A DNA stretch of 64,000 nt from Vibrio tetraodonis (GCF_003350295.1 NZ_QLYY01000019.1:62001-126000); one strand, 5' to 3'; shown: positions 9,952 to 20,980, counted from the first letter of the stretch. Numbers and translations are program-made. Notes: a model not told the origin generated them from the letters alone.

Positions 9952-10434
9952 TTAACCGCAGCACTTTTTGTATTTTTTACCACTACCACAGGTACAGGGG
10001 TCATTTCGGCCTACTTTGCTATTAGCCGATTTATCTAATGAAGGGCTGTTCGGGAAAGTACCATCTATGTAAAACCAGAGATCATTTTCTCTTATAAAGC
10101 GTGAGCGCTCTTCAAGGCAGTGTTTGATACCTTGCTCTGTAAAGTAAGCTTTAAAGGTAACGAACCCTTCTTGGGCATGGACTCCATCTTCGACCTTGAC
10201 GACCTCCAGCTCACACCATTCACTTTCCACCGATTGTTGAATCGCCTCTCTTTGCATTTGTGCTTCGCAACTTGGGTGATAGGTTGCAACAACATAATCG
10301 ACCAAGTGTTTAACATGAGCACTGTAGCGAGAACGCATCAGCTGCTCTGGCGTTTTGGCCTTAGCATGATCATTATGAATAGGTTCACAGCAATTCGCAT
10401 AGTCTTTATTTGTGCCGCAAGGACAAGTATCCAT
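9952..10434 (-). CDS. YchJ family SEC-C metal-binding protein
   Basis: This 160-residue protein has two SEC-C-type zinc motifs: an N-terminal one (CPCGTNKDYANCC, residues 4-16) and a C-terminal one (GRNDPCTCGSGKKYKKCCG, ending at 160). They flank an NTF2-like core (LMRSRYSAHVKHLVDYVVATYH; GFVTFKAYF). This is the UPF0225/YchJ architecture. SEC-C motifs in SecA bind SecB or ribosomes; the role of YchJ itself is unknown. It ends just after the yeaC hairpin. lpxH lies 56 bases upstream on the same strand, so cotranscription with lpxH is likely. Confidence 0.85.
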   Translation of the reverse strand: MDTCPCGTNKDYANCCEPIHNDHAKAKTPEQLMRSRYSAHVKHLVDYVVATYHPSCEAQMQREAIQQSVESEWCELEVVKVEDGVHAQEGFVTFKAYFTEQGIKHCLEERSRFIRENDLWFYIDGTFPNSPSLDKSANSKVGRNDPCTCGSGKKYKKCCG

Positions 10435-10490
10435 GTTAGCTCCGGTAGTGCGTTGTATTATCGAAATGAGGAAAACATAAGGACTTATGT

Positions 10491-11225
10491 CTAAGGTTTT
10501 TGATGAAAAGATCTTTGTTCAAGAGCATAGCCCTCTTTGCTAAAGACAAGCACCGAGCCTTGACTGTACCAATCACCAAGCACAATCCGGGTTCTTTGGT
10601 TTTCTATGGTGCCGAATTTATGGATACTGGGTCTATGAGTATGCCCATGAATCATCAGTTCGACTTGGTACCTGTCTAGTACAGACTCGACTTCAGATTG
10701 GGTTACATCCATGATTTCTAATGGTTTGTGTTGCTTGTCTGAACGAATGTCAGTTTGTACTTTTTTGACAATCTTTTTTTTGATAAACATCGGAATAAGA
10801 TTGAATAGCCATTGTAGCCAAGGTTTATGCACTATGTCGCGAAATTTGAGATACTGTATGTCTTGGGTGCACAATGTATCTCCATGCAATATAACGGCTT
10901 TCTTACCATAGAGATCAATGACAGTCTCATCTCCCAGAAGTGAAATCCCTGTATCAGCCGCGAAGCGTTTACCGATAAGAAAGTCTCGATTACCTTGGGT
11001 GAAATAGCAGTCTACCCCAGTGGATGTAAGACGTTTGAACTCTTCACGAATTTGATTAGCAAACTCTGAGCGGTCGTCATCACCTATCCAAAAATCAAAC
11101 AAGTCACCCAAAACATATAGGGTATCGGCGTGAATAGCCTCATCACGCATAAAGCGAACGAAACAATCGGTAATTTCAGGTAGAGATGGAGACAGGTGAA
11201 GATCGGAAATAAATAATTTGGTCAT
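10491..11225 (-). CDS. lpxH: UDP-2,3-diacylglucosamine diphosphatase LpxH
   Basis: This 244-residue peripheral inner-membrane enzyme cleaves UDP-2,3-diacylglucosamine to lipid X and UMP, the fourth step of lipid A synthesis. The metallophosphoesterase metal motifs are complete: ISDLHLS (Asp8, His10), [12 protein letters not shown] (Asp41), [16 protein letters not shown] and [10 protein letters not shown]. The basic helix region [12 protein letters not shown] fits membrane contact. The length is normal. It lies downstream of ppiB as in many gammaproteobacteria (ppiB-lpxH). Confidence 0.95.
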   Translation of the reverse strand: MTKLFISDLHLSPSLPEITDCFVRFMRDEAIHADTLYVLGDLFDFWIGDDDRSEFANQIREEFKRLTSTGVDCYFTQGNRDFLIGKRFAADTGISLLGDETVIDLYGKKAVILHGDTLCTQDIQYLKFRDIVHKPWLQWLFNLIPMFIKKKIVKKVQTDIRSDKQHKPLEIMDVTQSEVESVLDRYQVELMIHGHTHRPSIHKFGTIENQRTRIVLGDWYSQGSVLVFSKEGYALEQRSFHQKP

Positions 11226-11253
11226 AGTTACATGTCAACCAGAATACGTGGAA

Positions 11254-11276
11254 AGGGAGAGTTATATACTCTCCCT
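11254..11276 (-). terminator. Hairpin between ppiB and lpxH
   Basis: A 9-bp perfect stem (11254-11262 with 11268-11276) sits in the 59-base gap of this same-strand pair. It has no T tract, so it is more likely a processing or partial-attenuation structure than a strong terminator. Confidence 0.35.
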
Positions 11277-11284
11277 CACCGTAC

Positions 11285-11779
11285 TTACTCTTCTATAGTC
11301 GTGCCAGTGATTAATACATCATCAAGCGGTACGTCTTGGTGCATACCATAAGAACCTGTGCTGACTTCTTTAATCTTGTTAACGATGTCCATACCTTCGG
11401 TCACTTCGGCAAAAACGCAGTAGCCCCAACCATCCATGCTTTCGCTACGAAAATCTAAGAAGGTATTGTTGCTTACATTGATGAAAAATTGAGAACTTGC
11501 TGAGTGCGGCTCCATGGTACGAGCCATCGCTAGGGTGCCCACTTTATTGCTCAAGCCATTATTAGCTTCGTTTTTAATCGGAGCACGCGTTTCTTTCTCA
11601 CGTAGGCCAGACTCCATGCCACCACCTTGGATCATGAAACCATCAATAACACGGTGAAAGAGTGTGTTGTCATAAAAACCATCACGGCAGTATTGCAAAA
11701 AGTTAGCACAGGTTTCAGGTGCTTTGTCTTCGTTTAGTTCAACTTTAATGTCACCAAAATTAGTGTGAAGGGTGATCAT
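11285..11779 (-). CDS. ppiB: Cytosolic peptidyl-prolyl cis-trans isomerase B
   Basis: This 164-residue cyclophilin catalyses X-Pro isomerisation during folding. Core motifs are [32 protein letters not shown] and [12 protein letters not shown] longer reading frame opens at 11800, but the start at 11779 ([15 protein letters not shown]) fits the family N-terminus and has AAGGA at proper spacing. No signal peptide is present, which separates it from periplasmic PpiA. It is divergent from cysS and upstream of lpxH, as in E. coli. Confidence 0.94.
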   Translation of the reverse strand: MITLHTNFGDIKVELNEDKAPETCANFLQYCRDGFYDNTLFHRVIDGFMIQGGGMESGLREKETRAPIKNEANNGLSNKVGTLAMARTMEPHSASSQFFINVSNNTFLDFRSESMDGWGYCVFAEVTEGMDIVNKIKEVSTGSYGMHQDVPLDDVLITGTTIEE

Positions 11780-11979
11780 GATGATGTCCTTAGTTTTCAT
11801 TTTTGACTTAAAGTGTGAATTCTATATGAAGTTTCACTAATTTTGTATGTGAATAATGGAGGTATTAGAGGATTAGTGGCTTTAATCGTACTTTTTTCAA
11901 CATTTGAGGGATGATCTCTAAGCATGCATATTGTTATACTGAGGTACTATTTCATATTCACAATAATTAGATAGAGATC

Positions 11980-13362
11980 ATGTTAAAGATATACAACACA
12001 CTCACGAGACAAAAAGAGGAATTTACACCAATTAATGCCAACAAAATTGGAATGTATGTCTGTGGGGTCACCATCTATGATCTCTGTCATATTGGTCACG
12101 GGCGCACTTTTGTCTCTTTTGACGTTGTGTCTCGCTATTTGCGTTATCTTGGTTATGATCTGACGTTTGTCCGCAACATTACGGACATTGATGACAAGAT
12201 CATTAAGCGCGCGAATGAAAACGGTGAAAGCTGCGAATCGTTGACTGAGCGCTTAATTGGCGAAATGCATGCCGATTTTGATGCGCTCAATATGAAACGC
12301 CCAGACATTGAGCCGCGCGCAACAGAGTATATTGACGAAATCATTGCATTGGTTGAAAAGCTCATTCAGCGAGGGTTTGCTTATGTGGCTGACAACGGCG
12401 ATGTTATGTTTGAAGTCGCGAAATTTGATGAGTACGGTAAGCTGTCAAAACAAGATTTAGACCAGCTACAAGCGGGTGCTCGGGTAGACGTAGAAACAGC
12501 TAAACGTAGTCCACTTGATTTTGTGGTTTGGAAAATGTCAAAGCCAGGTGAACCAACTTGGGAATCGCCTTGGGGCGCGGGTCGTCCAGGTTGGCATATC
12601 GAGTGTTCTGCCATGAATTCTTCCATTCTCGGTAATCACTTTGATATTCATGGTGGAGGCTCTGATCTCCAGTTCCCACACCACGAAAATGAGATTGCAC
12701 AGTCATGCTGTGCGCATGACACTCAATATGTTAACACTTGGATGCACAGCGGTATGGTGATGGTCGACAAAGAAAAGATGTCGAAATCACTTGGCAACTT
12801 CTTCACGATTCGTGATGTGCTGGGTCATTATGATGCAGAGACTGTGCGTTACTTTTTGATGTCAGGACATTATCGCAGTCAACTTAATTACAGTGAAGAA
12901 AACCTGAATCAAGCAAGAGCTTCTTTGGAACGTCTGTATACTTCTTTGCGTGGTTTGGACTTAACTGTGTCATCCGCTGGTGGTGAGGAATATGTTAAGC
13001 GTTATACCGACGCGATGAATGACGATTTCAATACGCCAGAAGCATACTCAGTATTGTTTGATATGGCACGTGATATCAACCGAATAAAAAATGACAATCT
13101 CGAGCAGGCGAGTGCCTTGGGTTCATTGATGCGAGAGCTTGCCGACATTATCGGTATCTTACATCAAGAGCCGGAAGCCTTTTTAAAAGGGCAAGCAGGC
13201 GATGATAGTGAAGCCACTGAAATCGAGGCACTTATTAAACTTCGTAATGATTCGCGAGCAGCAAAAGATTGGGCGAATGCCGATCTTGCTCGTGACAAGT
13301 TGACTGCTATGGGGATTGTGCTTGAAGATGGCGCCTCAGGCACGACTTGGCGTCGTAAATAG
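11980..13362 (+). CDS. cysS: Cysteinyl-tRNA synthetase
   Basis: This 460-residue class I synthetase charges tRNA-Cys. The zinc-binding Cys28 lies in [10 protein letters not shown] next to the HIGH-type motif (HIGHGRT). Further zinc ligands are the Cys of HIECSAM and the His/Glu of [11 protein letters not shown]. The KMSKS loop is [10 protein letters not shown]. The C-terminal helical domain is complete. It is divergent from ppiB, the normal neighbour in gammaproteobacteria. A hairpin terminator follows directly. Confidence 0.97.
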   Translation: MLKIYNTLTRQKEEFTPINANKIGMYVCGVTIYDLCHIGHGRTFVSFDVVSRYLRYLGYDLTFVRNITDIDDKIIKRANENGESCESLTERLIGEMHADFDALNMKRPDIEPRATEYIDEIIALVEKLIQRGFAYVADNGDVMFEVAKFDEYGKLSKQDLDQLQAGARVDVETAKRSPLDFVVWKMSKPGEPTWESPWGAGRPGWHIECSAMNSSILGNHFDIHGGGSDLQFPHHENEIAQSCCAHDTQYVNTWMHSGMVMVDKEKMSKSLGNFFTIRDVLGHYDAETVRYFLMSGHYRSQLNYSEENLNQARASLERLYTSLRGLDLTVSSAGGEEYVKRYTDAMNDDFNTPEAYSVLFDMARDINRIKNDNLEQASALGSLMRELADIIGILHQEPEAFLKGQAGDDSEATEIEALIKLRNDSRAAKDWANADLARDKLTAMGIVLEDGASGTTWRRK

Positions 13363-13371
13363 CGAATATTT

Positions 13372-13403
13372 TTAGGGCTGTTGATTCAGCCCTTTTTCTT
13401 TCT
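13372..13403 (+). terminator. cysS terminator
   Basis: A 7-bp stem (13374-13380 with 13387-13393) has a 6-base loop, then TTTTCTTTCT. Confidence 0.85.
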
Positions 13404-13429
13404 ATCCACAAGTTTAGGGTAATCAACCA

Positions 13430-14008
13430 GTGGCTCAGATGTATTTCTACTACTCGGCAATGAATGCGGGTAAATCCACCACACTTCTTCAATCATCATT
13501 TAACTATCAAGAGCGAGGGATGACTCCTCTTATATACACAGCGGCTTTGGATGACAGGTATGGGATTGGTAAAGTGAGCTCTCGTATAGGCTTGCAGTCT
13601 GACGCGCAACTATTTCGAACTGATACGAATCTCTATCAAGAAATCGCTGCTCTGGATGAGGTTCAGAAGCGTCATTGTATCCTCGTTGATGAATGTCAGT
13701 TTTTATCAAAGCAGCAGGTCTACCAGCTAACAGAAGTGGTTGATAAGCTTAATATACCAGTGCTTTGTTATGGTTTGAGAACAGACTTTTTGGGAGAATT
13801 GTTTGAAGGCAGTAAGTATTTGTTGTCATGGGCTGATAAGTTGATTGAACTCAAAACTATTTGTCACTGTGGTCGTAAAGCTAATATGGTTATTCGAACC
13901 GATGAAAATGGCAATGCGATAGCACAGGGGGATCAGGTTGCTATCGGTGGCAATGATAGATATGTCTCGGTTTGCCGACAGCATTACAAAGAGGCCCTAG
14001 GTAAATAG
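13430..14008 (+). CDS. tdk: Thymidine kinase
   Basis: This 192-residue type II thymidine kinase phosphorylates thymidine in the salvage pathway. The P-loop is [11 protein letters not shown] (about 9-19). The catalytic Glu and Walker B region are in [14 protein letters not shown]. The nucleoside-binding stretch is [16 protein letters not shown]. Zinc Cys pairs are in TICHCGRKA and the late CRQHY. The start is a GTG codon preceded by TTAGGGT; the second methionine is only three codons on. It is separated from cysS by a terminator and from convergent infA by an unusually long inverted repeat. Confidence 0.95.
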   Translation: MAQMYFYYSAMNAGKSTTLLQSSFNYQERGMTPLIYTAALDDRYGIGKVSSRIGLQSDAQLFRTDTNLYQEIAALDEVQKRHCILVDECQFLSKQQVYQLTEVVDKLNIPVLCYGLRTDFLGELFEGSKYLLSWADKLIELKTICHCGRKANMVIRTDENGNAIAQGDQVAIGGNDRYVSVCRQHYKEALGK

Positions 14009-14015
14009 CCTATAG

Positions 14016-14070
14016 TATCGAATACAACAAAAAACGGAGCACTAGGCTCCGTTTTTTGTTGTATTCGATA
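14016..14070. terminator. Bidirectional terminator, 25-bp perfect inverted repeat
   Basis: The arms 14016-14040 and 14046-14070 are perfect reverse complements around a 5-base loop. The GC-rich tip and A/T tracts give a T run on either strand. It separates convergent tdk and infA. Confidence 0.9.
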
Positions 14071-14078
14071 ATCTGAGA

Positions 14079-14297
<219 letters not shown>

Positions 14298-14375
14298 TTA
14301 ATCCTCTTTTAGAAATGGATAATTTCCGCCAGCATTATGCCAACTAAAATGAAATCAATAAATTTGGGACGTATT

Positions 14376-15074
14376 CTACCCTTGCCAACGCTGATTTACT
14401 AGCCTTTGATTGCGTTGAAAACGGACTTTATAATTCATTGCGGGGCATTCGTCGATTTGATAGCCAAGATAGAGCCATTGTTTTCCCTGTTGCTGACAGT
14501 CTTTTATTTGGAACAATACTGCTAGTGTTCCTAGGGATAATGGGTAGTGAGGGTCAAAAAAGGTGTAAAAAGCACTGATGGAATTGGATAAGATATCTGT
14601 TACTGCTACTGCAACTAACTTATCTTGATCATAGATATGTAAATATTGCGTATTCAGCCATTTACAGTGGGAGAAGTGAACAAATTCATTTTGTTTTGGT
14701 GGATACATGGTTCCACCTTTGTGACGCGCTTCAATATAGCTTGAATATAATTCGAACCAACCAGGTATCATTTCGTCTCTCAGTTCCCATGAAAGGTGCT
14801 TAGCTTTGTTAAGCAAGCGCTTTTGACTCTTTGAAAGCTCGATATCTGGTACAGATAATCTGATGGGTTGACACGCTTGGCACTGGTCACAATGTGGCTT
14901 GTAAATGGTATCGCCACTACGACGAAAACCATTGGCCAACAACACTTCATAACCCGAAGCCGTGTGCATGGTCGGATCGAGAGCGACGGCTACACGTTCT
15001 TGTTTATCGGCAAGATAGCTGCACTGATGACTATCGGTTAATCCTATACGAATTTGTTGCAGGTCAGAACTCAT
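14376..15074 (-). CDS. bpt: Aspartate/glutamate leucyltransferase Bpt
   Basis: This 232-residue protein of the arginyl-tRNA-protein transferase (ATE) family transfers leucine from Leu-tRNA to N-terminal Asp or Glu, creating a primary N-degron for ClpS. The leucyl specificity is known for Vibrio Bpt. The N-terminal Cys motif is CDQCQACQPIRL, followed by the helical QKRLLNKAKHL. The transferase core is AFYTFFDPHYPLSLGTLAVL and YLGYQIDECPAMNYKVRFQ. The coding region overlaps aat by 4 bases, so both are translated from one message. Older annotations call the family arginyltransferase. Confidence 0.93.
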   Translation of the reverse strand: MSSDLQQIRIGLTDSHQCSYLADKQERVAVALDPTMHTASGYEVLLANGFRRSGDTIYKPHCDQCQACQPIRLSVPDIELSKSQKRLLNKAKHLSWELRDEMIPGWFELYSSYIEARHKGGTMYPPKQNEFVHFSHCKWLNTQYLHIYDQDKLVAVAVTDILSNSISAFYTFFDPHYPLSLGTLAVLFQIKDCQQQGKQWLYLGYQIDECPAMNYKVRFQRNQRLVNQRWQG

Positions 15075-15793
15075 GGATTCTCCTCTGAAGACAACTTAAT
15101 CCACTGCGGCTTATAACTGCTCGCAACAAGTTTTTCCTGTTTTAATGATAGCAGGCTTTGTATAAATTCTTCTCGCTCTAACTCCATTGCTCCAAGAGAC
15201 TTGAGGTGTTTATTCATTACCTGACAATCGATTAGCTTTCCTCGCATCGCCGTAAAATGTTGACAGAAATACCAAAGCGCAATTTTTGAGGCGTTAGTTT
15301 TGAGGCTAAACATAGACTCTCCACAAAATACCTGCCCGATTGAAATACCGTATAATCCACCGATTATTTTGTTATTCTGCCATACCTCCACAGAATGGCA
15401 GTGGCCCATAGTCGCAAGCTTTTTATAGGCGATCTGCATGTCATTAGTCAGCCATGTTTCATCGGCAGAACGCGTCGAAGCACATTGCTCAATGACAGTT
15501 TCTGTTGCCATATTAATACTGACTTGATATTCATTCTTTCTTTGAAATTTTTTAAGACTTTTAGAAGGTTTGAATGTCTTAGGATCAAAGACAGCTCGTG
15601 GTGATGGACTCCACCAAAGTATTGGGTCGTTTTCGCTATACCATGGAAAAATGCCATGTTGGTAGGCCAGAAGTAAACGATCAGGTGTTAAGTCTCCTCC
15701 ATAAGCGAGCAGTCCATTAGGATCATGAAGCGCTTCATGTGGGGAGGGGAACCATAGGTTATCACTATCGAGTTCAGTTAGATAAATGGCCAT
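15071..15793 (-). CDS. aat: Leucyl/phenylalanyl-tRNA--protein transferase
   Basis: This 240-residue GNAT-like enzyme attaches Leu or Phe from aminoacyl-tRNA to proteins with N-terminal Lys or Arg, marking them for ClpS/ClpAP. Signatures are FPWYSENDPILWWSPSPRAV, GGLYGISIGQVFCGESMFS, and CQVMNKHLKSLGAMELEREEF. It overlaps bpt by 4 bases. Its start codon is only 14 bases from the divergent glycine-zipper gene, so each promoter must lie inside the other's coding region. Confidence 0.95.
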   Translation of the reverse strand: MAIYLTELDSDNLWFPSPHEALHDPNGLLAYGGDLTPDRLLLAYQHGIFPWYSENDPILWWSPSPRAVFDPKTFKPSKSLKKFQRKNEYQVSINMATETVIEQCASTRSADETWLTNDMQIAYKKLATMGHCHSVEVWQNNKIIGGLYGISIGQVFCGESMFSLKTNASKIALWYFCQHFTAMRGKLIDCQVMNKHLKSLGAMELEREEFIQSLLSLKQEKLVASSYKPQWIKLSSEENP

Positions 15794-15807
15794 AATATAG
15801 GAGAATT

Positions 15808-16266
15808 ATGATGAGAAAATGGCTTTTGATTTTATTCATTTTACCACTCTTTGCCAATGCAGCTTATGAGAGAAATAAGGCTAGACCTGTCAATGAGGTT
15901 GTCTTTGGAAGTATAGACTCTGTGCGATATTTGACTCAGCAGGATGTCGTAAAGGCAGAATCGTCGGGTTGGGAGACTCTACTGGGCGCAGTTGTAGGAG
16001 GTATTGTTGGTAACCAATTTGGTGGTGGAACAGGCAAGCAGGTGGCGACAGCAGTTGGAGCTGTTGCCGGTGCAGGAGTTGCACATAATATGGCAAACCA
16101 AGAATACAAAGTGGAATACAAGTTGGTTGAATTACTGATTAAAACAGACAAGGGTAAGCTTATTGATGTCATTCAAGATGTCGACAATAGCATGCTGTTT
16201 GAACGCGGTGACAAAGTACGCATACTGTATTTTGACAATGGAGTTAGGGTAGACAAAGAGTATTGA
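15808..16266 (+). CDS. Glycine-zipper 2TM (SlyB/Rick_17kDa-like) envelope protein
   Basis: This 152-residue exported protein has the signal MMRKWLLILFILPLFANAAYE and no lipobox Cys. The central part (about 53-95) is a glycine zipper: LLGAVVGGIVGNQFGGGTG and VATAVGAVAGAGVAH. The C-terminal domain (VEYKLVELLIKTDKGKLIDV; VRILYFDNGVRVDKEY) is a small beta domain as in SlyB and related 17-kDa antigens. Such proteins associate with the outer membrane and stress responses; this protein's exact role is unknown. An AGGAGA site is well placed. Confidence 0.85.
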   Translation: MMRKWLLILFILPLFANAAYERNKARPVNEVVFGSIDSVRYLTQQDVVKAESSGWETLLGAVVGGIVGNQFGGGTGKQVATAVGAVAGAGVAHNMANQEYKVEYKLVELLIKTDKGKLIDVIQDVDNSMLFERGDKVRILYFDNGVRVDKEY

Positions 16267-16406
16267 TTTGCTTGCAGTTAACTCGTTAAACCAAAAAAAT
16301 ATCGACACTAATTGTGACTTTGGTCTGGTTTTAGATGTCAATTTTGGTTACGCTGCCGTTACTAATAATTTTCAGTGCTTGCATAATCAAGGAATCTCAG
16401 AATTAA

Positions 16407-17687
16407 ATGGAAAGCCTTACGTTACAACCCATCAGTAAAGTTCATGGCGAAGTGAACTTGCCAGGCTCTAAAAGTGTTTCAAATCGCGCACTACTGCTTG
16501 CTGCTTTAGCGCAAGGGACAACTCGTTTGACTAACCTTCTCGACAGCGATGATATTCGTCACATGTTGAACGCGCTGACTAAGCTCGGAGTGAATTACAC
16601 GCTCTCGCAAGATAAGACAGTGTGCGAAGTTGAAGGTCGAGGCAAGCCATTCGACTCCAAAGACGTATTAGAGCTGTTTCTTGGCAATGCAGGGACGGCG
16701 ATGCGTCCTCTTGCAGCGGCTCTTTGCTTGGGAACGGGCGAGTATGTTTTAACAGGCGAGCCACGCATGAAAGAGAGACCCATAGGTCACTTAGTGCAAG
16801 CGCTTCGACAAGCTGGTGCAAAGGTAGAGTATTTAGAGAATGAGGATTATCCGCCGCTAAAGATTAAAGGGACAGGTCTAAACGGGGGCGTGATTGAAAT
16901 AGATGGTTCGATATCAAGCCAATTTTTAACCGCATTTTTGATGTCTGCACCCATGGCAAAGGAAGATATTACCATTAGGATCATTGGTGACTTGGTTTCT
17001 ATACCCTATATCGACATTACTCTACACATCATGTCACAGTTTGGTGTTCAGGTAGAAAATCATAATTATCAGGAATTTACCATTCGCCACGGGCAGTCTT
17101 ATGTTTCTCCTGGTGAGTTTCTTGTTGAGGGTGATGCTTCGTCGGCTTCTTACTTTTTGGCAGCAGCAGCAATCAAAGGGGGGGAAATAAAAGTCACGGG
17201 TATTGGTCGCAACAGCATTCAAGGTGATATCCAGTTTGCCGATGCGCTAGAGAAGATGGGAGCTGATATTGAGTGGGGCGATGATTATGTCATCTCTCGA
17301 GTAGGCGAACTAAAAGCGATTGATATGGACTTTAACCATATTCCTGATGCTGCCATGACTATTGCAACCGCTGCTTTGTTTGCTGAAGGAACGACAGCAA
17401 TTCGCAACGTCTATAACTGGCGAGTTAAAGAAACCGATCGTTTGGCAGCTATGGCGACAGAATTACGCAAAGTCGGAGCAGAAGTTGAAGAGGGCGAAGA
17501 TTATATTGTGGTGACGCCTCCAAATCAGCTCTTTCATGCGAAGATCGATACTTATGACGATCACAGGATGGCAATGTGTTTTTCTCTTGTAGCACTTAGC
17601 GATACGCCTGTTACGATTAACGATCCGAAATGTACCTCAAAAACTTTTCCGGATTATTTTGACAAGCTTTCTTCACTCAGTGTTTAA
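16407..17687 (+). CDS. aroA: 3-phosphoshikimate 1-carboxyvinyltransferase (EPSP synthase)
   Basis: This 426-residue enzyme of the shikimate pathway joins PEP and shikimate 3-phosphate. Motifs include [19 protein letters not shown] (about 21-39), the PEP site [43 protein letters not shown], and the C-terminal [14 protein letters not shown]. The class I (E. coli-like) sequence pattern [13 protein letters not shown] is clear. The gene is alone here; no serC lies upstream. Confidence 0.97.
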   Translation: MESLTLQPISKVHGEVNLPGSKSVSNRALLLAALAQGTTRLTNLLDSDDIRHMLNALTKLGVNYTLSQDKTVCEVEGRGKPFDSKDVLELFLGNAGTAMRPLAAALCLGTGEYVLTGEPRMKERPIGHLVQALRQAGAKVEYLENEDYPPLKIKGTGLNGGVIEIDGSISSQFLTAFLMSAPMAKEDITIRIIGDLVSIPYIDITLHIMSQFGVQVENHNYQEFTIRHGQSYVSPGEFLVEGDASSASYFLAAAAIKGGEIKVTGIGRNSIQGDIQFADALEKMGADIEWGDDYVISRVGELKAIDMDFNHIPDAAMTIATAALFAEGTTAIRNVYNWRVKETDRLAAMATELRKVGAEVEEGEDYIVVTPPNQLFHAKIDTYDDHRMAMCFSLVALSDTPVTINDPKCTSKTFPDYFDKLSSLSV

Positions 17688-17695
17688 AGCACATC

Positions 17696-17722
17696 AGCCC
17701 TGAAGATTATTTGGGGCTGCAT
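17696..17722 (+). terminator. Weak hairpin after aroA
   Basis: A CAGCCC/GGGCTG stem (17696-17701 with 17715-17720) lies soon after the aroA stop and before the convergent yciN-like gene. It lacks a T tract. Confidence 0.35.
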
Positions 17723-17750
17723 AATATTGCAACTAATATGTTGTAAGAAT

Positions 17751-18002
17751 CTAGCTTTGTCTCAATGTAAAGTCATTAGATAAGTGAAGAGTAAGATATT
17801 TCAGTATATTGAAAGCTGATGGTGAGTTTGGTGTGGGTAAACCATTTGTGTCGAGAAAACATTGGCCCTTAAAAACGAGGACACCATCTTTTTCCTCAAC
17901 TTCATCTGCTCTCATACCAGCAATGTAATTGTCGTGCGCTTGAATCAGATGATTGGCAATCAATAAAAGTTCGAATTTTGAAATGACTTTTCTCTGGTTC
18001 AT
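17751..18002 (-). CDS. yciN: YciN family protein
   Basis: This 83-residue protein matches E. coli YciN along its length: LIQAHDNYIAGMRADEVEEKDGVLVFKGQ, CFLDTNGLPTPNSPSAFNILKYL. The DGVLVF..G..FLD..GLPT pattern is the family signature. It is divergent from topA, the same neighbour as in E. coli, which supports orthology. Function unknown. Confidence 0.85.
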   Translation of the reverse strand: MNQRKVISKFELLLIANHLIQAHDNYIAGMRADEVEEKDGVLVFKGQCFLDTNGLPTPNSPSAFNILKYLTLHLSNDFTLRQS

Positions 18003-18352
18003 CTATTATTACTCATGCTCTATTGCTATCTGTAGATAGAGAAGAGTGTATATGAAGTTGCATTTTTAGCCTTTGAGGTAGATCAACCAAGGCAACTAGT
18101 GCAATGGCTCTTATTTTGTGAGCGGTGGCAAAATTTTCTCGCTTGTATTAGCAGAAGTATCCAAGCCGCGGCTAGTATGTGGGGCCTTTTGAAGAGGTGA
18201 GTTGTGATTCGATGAATTGTCGACCACTTAGTCGTGGATTTCAAAAAAGATATTGATCTTCTGGATTTCTCACTCGATAGTAAAAAAGAATTAACATTTT
18301 AAGTATGCCGTGCGTTATGAGGCCGGGTCATATAAAGGACACTTGAGTCAAT
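18003..18352. other. yciN-topA divergent intergenic region
   Basis: No gene, RNA or strong hairpin was recognised in these 350 bases. They should contain the yciN and topA promoters. A long leader before topA is usual because topA transcription is supercoiling-sensitive with several promoters in E. coli. Confidence 0.5.
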
Positions 18353-20980
18353 ATGGGTAAGTCACTCGTTATTGTGGAGTCGCCAGCTAAGGCTAAAACC
18401 ATCAATAAGTATTTAGGTAAGGACTTTATTGTAAAGTCCAGCGTGGGTCATGTGCGAGACCTACCTACGGCTGGTCAAAGTACTGGTCAAAAAGCAGCGG
18501 CAATCTCTACCAAAGGTTTGAGTGCGGAAGAAAAAGCTCGGATCAAAAAAGAAAAAGATCGTAAGGCGCTGATTAAAAAAATGGGTATCGACCCGTTTAA
18601 CGGCTGGGAGCCTAACTATCAGATCTTACCGGGTAAAGAGAAAGTTGTTGCTGAGTTACAAAAATTAGCTAAGGATGCTGATAGTGTTTATCTCGCAACC
18701 GATTTGGACCGTGAGGGAGAGGCTATCGCTTGGCACCTTCGCGAGATCATCGGTGGGGATGGAGAGCGATACAAACGAGTAGTCTTTAACGAAATCACCA
18801 AAAACGCGATTCAGCAGGCTTTTGAAACACCTGGTGAGTTGAACATGGATGGTGTGAATGCTCAACAAGCTCGACGCTTCATGGACCGTGTTGTTGGTTT
18901 TATGGTCTCGCCGCTACTTTGGAAAAAAGTGGCACGTGGATTGTCTGCTGGGCGAGTACAATCCGTTGCTGTTAAGCTGCTTGTTGAACGAGAAAGAGAA
19001 ATTAATGCTTTTATCCCAGAGGAATTCTGGGATATCCACGCAGATACTAAGACGGCAGATAAATCAGATTTTCGTCTTCAGGTAGCGCAAAAAGGCGGTG
19101 TAGCCTTTAAGCCAGAAAATGAGGCGCAAGCTCAGTCAGCTATATCAGTATTGGAAAATGCAGCTTATGAGGTTTGTAAGCGAGAGGACAGACCTACATC
19201 GAGCAAGCCTTCTGCACCTTTCATTACGTCGACCATGCAACAAGCGGCGAGTACACGTCTTGGTTATGGTGTGAAAAAAACCATGATGCTTGCCCAGCGC
19301 CTGTATGAAGCTGGTTATATTACTTATATGCGAACTGACTCGACAAATTTAAGCTCTGAGGCAGTCGAAGCTGCGCGCCAGTTTATTACAGACGAGTTTG
19401 GTGAACCATACTTGCCTGCTAAGCCAAATGTTTACGGAAGTAAGCAGGGAGCTCAGGAAGCGCATGAGGCAATACGTCCTTCAGATGTGTCAGTTAAGGC
19501 AGATGATTTGTCTGGTATGGAGGCTGATGCACACAAGCTTTACTCTCTAATATGGAATCAGTTTGTCGCTTGTCAAATGACACCAGCGAAATATGATTCT
19601 ACAACAGTAAGTGTTAAAGCAGCCGAATATACTCTAAAGGCAAAAGGCCGAATTCTAAAGTTTGATGGATGGACTCGTGTTCAACGTCCGCTTGGAAAAA
19701 ATGAAGACCAAATTCTTCCACCGGTACAAGTTGGCGACAAAATTGACTTGGTTAGCTTAGATCCCAAGCAACATTTTACCAAGCCACCTGCAAGATTTAC
19801 CGAAGCCGCTTTAGTTAAAGAGCTTGAGAAGCGAGGAATAGGTCGCCCATCAACATATGCATCCATCATTTCTACCATTCAGGACCGTGGCTATGTGAAA
19901 GTAGATCAGCGTAGATTTTATGCTGAAAAAATGGGTGAGATTGTTACCGATCGTTTAGATGATAGCTTCCATGAGTTGATGAACTACGAGTTTACCTCTC
20001 GTATGGAAGAAAAGCTTGACCAAATCGCTGATGGAGAGGCTAACTGGAAGAAAGTGCTAGATAACTTTTTCGGTGACTTTTCGGGGGAGTTGGAAAAAGC
20101 AGAGTTGGATGAACAAGATGGCGGTATGAGACCGAACCATATTGTTTACACCGATATTGAGTGTCCAACATGTTCGCGAGAAATGGGCATTCGCACCGCT
20201 TCTACGGGTGTATTCTTAGGCTGTTCAGGCTATGCATTACCACCTAAAGAACGCTGTAAAACCACAATAAACCTAGGCGATGAAGAAGGCATAATCAACG
20301 TACTTGAAGAAGACGTTGAGACAGCTGCACTGCGTGCTAAAAAACGCTGTCCTATCTGTGAAACAGCGATGGATGCTTACTTAATCGACGACAAGCGTAA
20401 GCTACATGTTTGTGGTAATAATCCAAATTGTGAAGGTTATGTCGTAGAACACGGTGAGTTTACTGTAAAAGGTTACGATGGACCTGTAGTCGACTGCGAT
20501 AAGTGTGGCAGTGATATGGTGCTGAAAAACGGGCGTTTTGGTAAGTACATGGATTGCACAAGTGAGTCATGTAAAAACACTCGTAAGATCCTTAAAAATG
20601 GTGAGGTAGCACCACCGAAAGAAGATCCAGTTCATTTTCCAGAGCTTCCATGTGAAAACTCAGATGCTTACTTTGTTCTAAGAGACGGTGCATCAGGGCT
20701 GTTTCTTGCTGCGAGTACTTTCCCTAAATCTCGTGAAACTCGCGCTCCACTAGTGGAAGAGTTGGTTAGGTTTAAAGATCGTATCTCTCCTAAGTTTCAC
20801 TACTTAACTACCGCTCCAGAGAAGGATCCTGACGGGCGTTCTATGGTAGTTCGATTCAGCCGTAAATCGAAGGAGAATTACGTACGGTCAGAGATAGACG
20901 GTAAACCATCCGGATACACAGCTTTGTTCGTCGACGGTAAGTGGGAAATCACAGATAAGCGTAAAAAGTCAGTGAAGTAA
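18353..20980 (+). CDS. topA: DNA topoisomerase I (omega protein)
   Basis: This 875-residue type IA topoisomerase relaxes negative supercoils. The N-terminal TOPRIM domain opens [22 protein letters not shown] and has [17 protein letters not shown]. The active-site tyrosine is Tyr325 in [13 protein letters not shown]. The C-terminal third has zinc-ribbon Cys clusters: [20 protein letters not shown] and [21 protein letters not shown]. It ends with a basic topoisomerase tail domain. The length agrees with enteric/Vibrio TopA (865-880). A strong terminator follows. Confidence 0.97.
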   Translation: MGKSLVIVESPAKAKTINKYLGKDFIVKSSVGHVRDLPTAGQSTGQKAAAISTKGLSAEEKARIKKEKDRKALIKKMGIDPFNGWEPNYQILPGKEKVVAELQKLAKDADSVYLATDLDREGEAIAWHLREIIGGDGERYKRVVFNEITKNAIQQAFETPGELNMDGVNAQQARRFMDRVVGFMVSPLLWKKVARGLSAGRVQSVAVKLLVEREREINAFIPEEFWDIHADTKTADKSDFRLQVAQKGGVAFKPENEAQAQSAISVLENAAYEVCKREDRPTSSKPSAPFITSTMQQAASTRLGYGVKKTMMLAQRLYEAGYITYMRTDSTNLSSEAVEAARQFITDEFGEPYLPAKPNVYGSKQGAQEAHEAIRPSDVSVKADDLSGMEADAHKLYSLIWNQFVACQMTPAKYDSTTVSVKAAEYTLKAKGRILKFDGWTRVQRPLGKNEDQILPPVQVGDKIDLVSLDPKQHFTKPPARFTEAALVKELEKRGIGRPSTYASIISTIQDRGYVKVDQRRFYAEKMGEIVTDRLDDSFHELMNYEFTSRMEEKLDQIADGEANWKKVLDNFFGDFSGELEKAELDEQDGGMRPNHIVYTDIECPTCSREMGIRTASTGVFLGCSGYALPPKERCKTTINLGDEEGIINVLEEDVETAALRAKKRCPICETAMDAYLIDDKRKLHVCGNNPNCEGYVVEHGEFTVKGYDGPVVDCDKCGSDMVLKNGRFGKYMDCTSESCKNTRKILKNGEVAPPKEDPVHFPELPCENSDAYFVLRDGASGLFLAASTFPKSRETRAPLVEELVRFKDRISPKFHYLTTAPEKDPDGRSMVVRFSRKSKENYVRSEIDGKPSGYTALFVDGKWEITDKRKKSVK

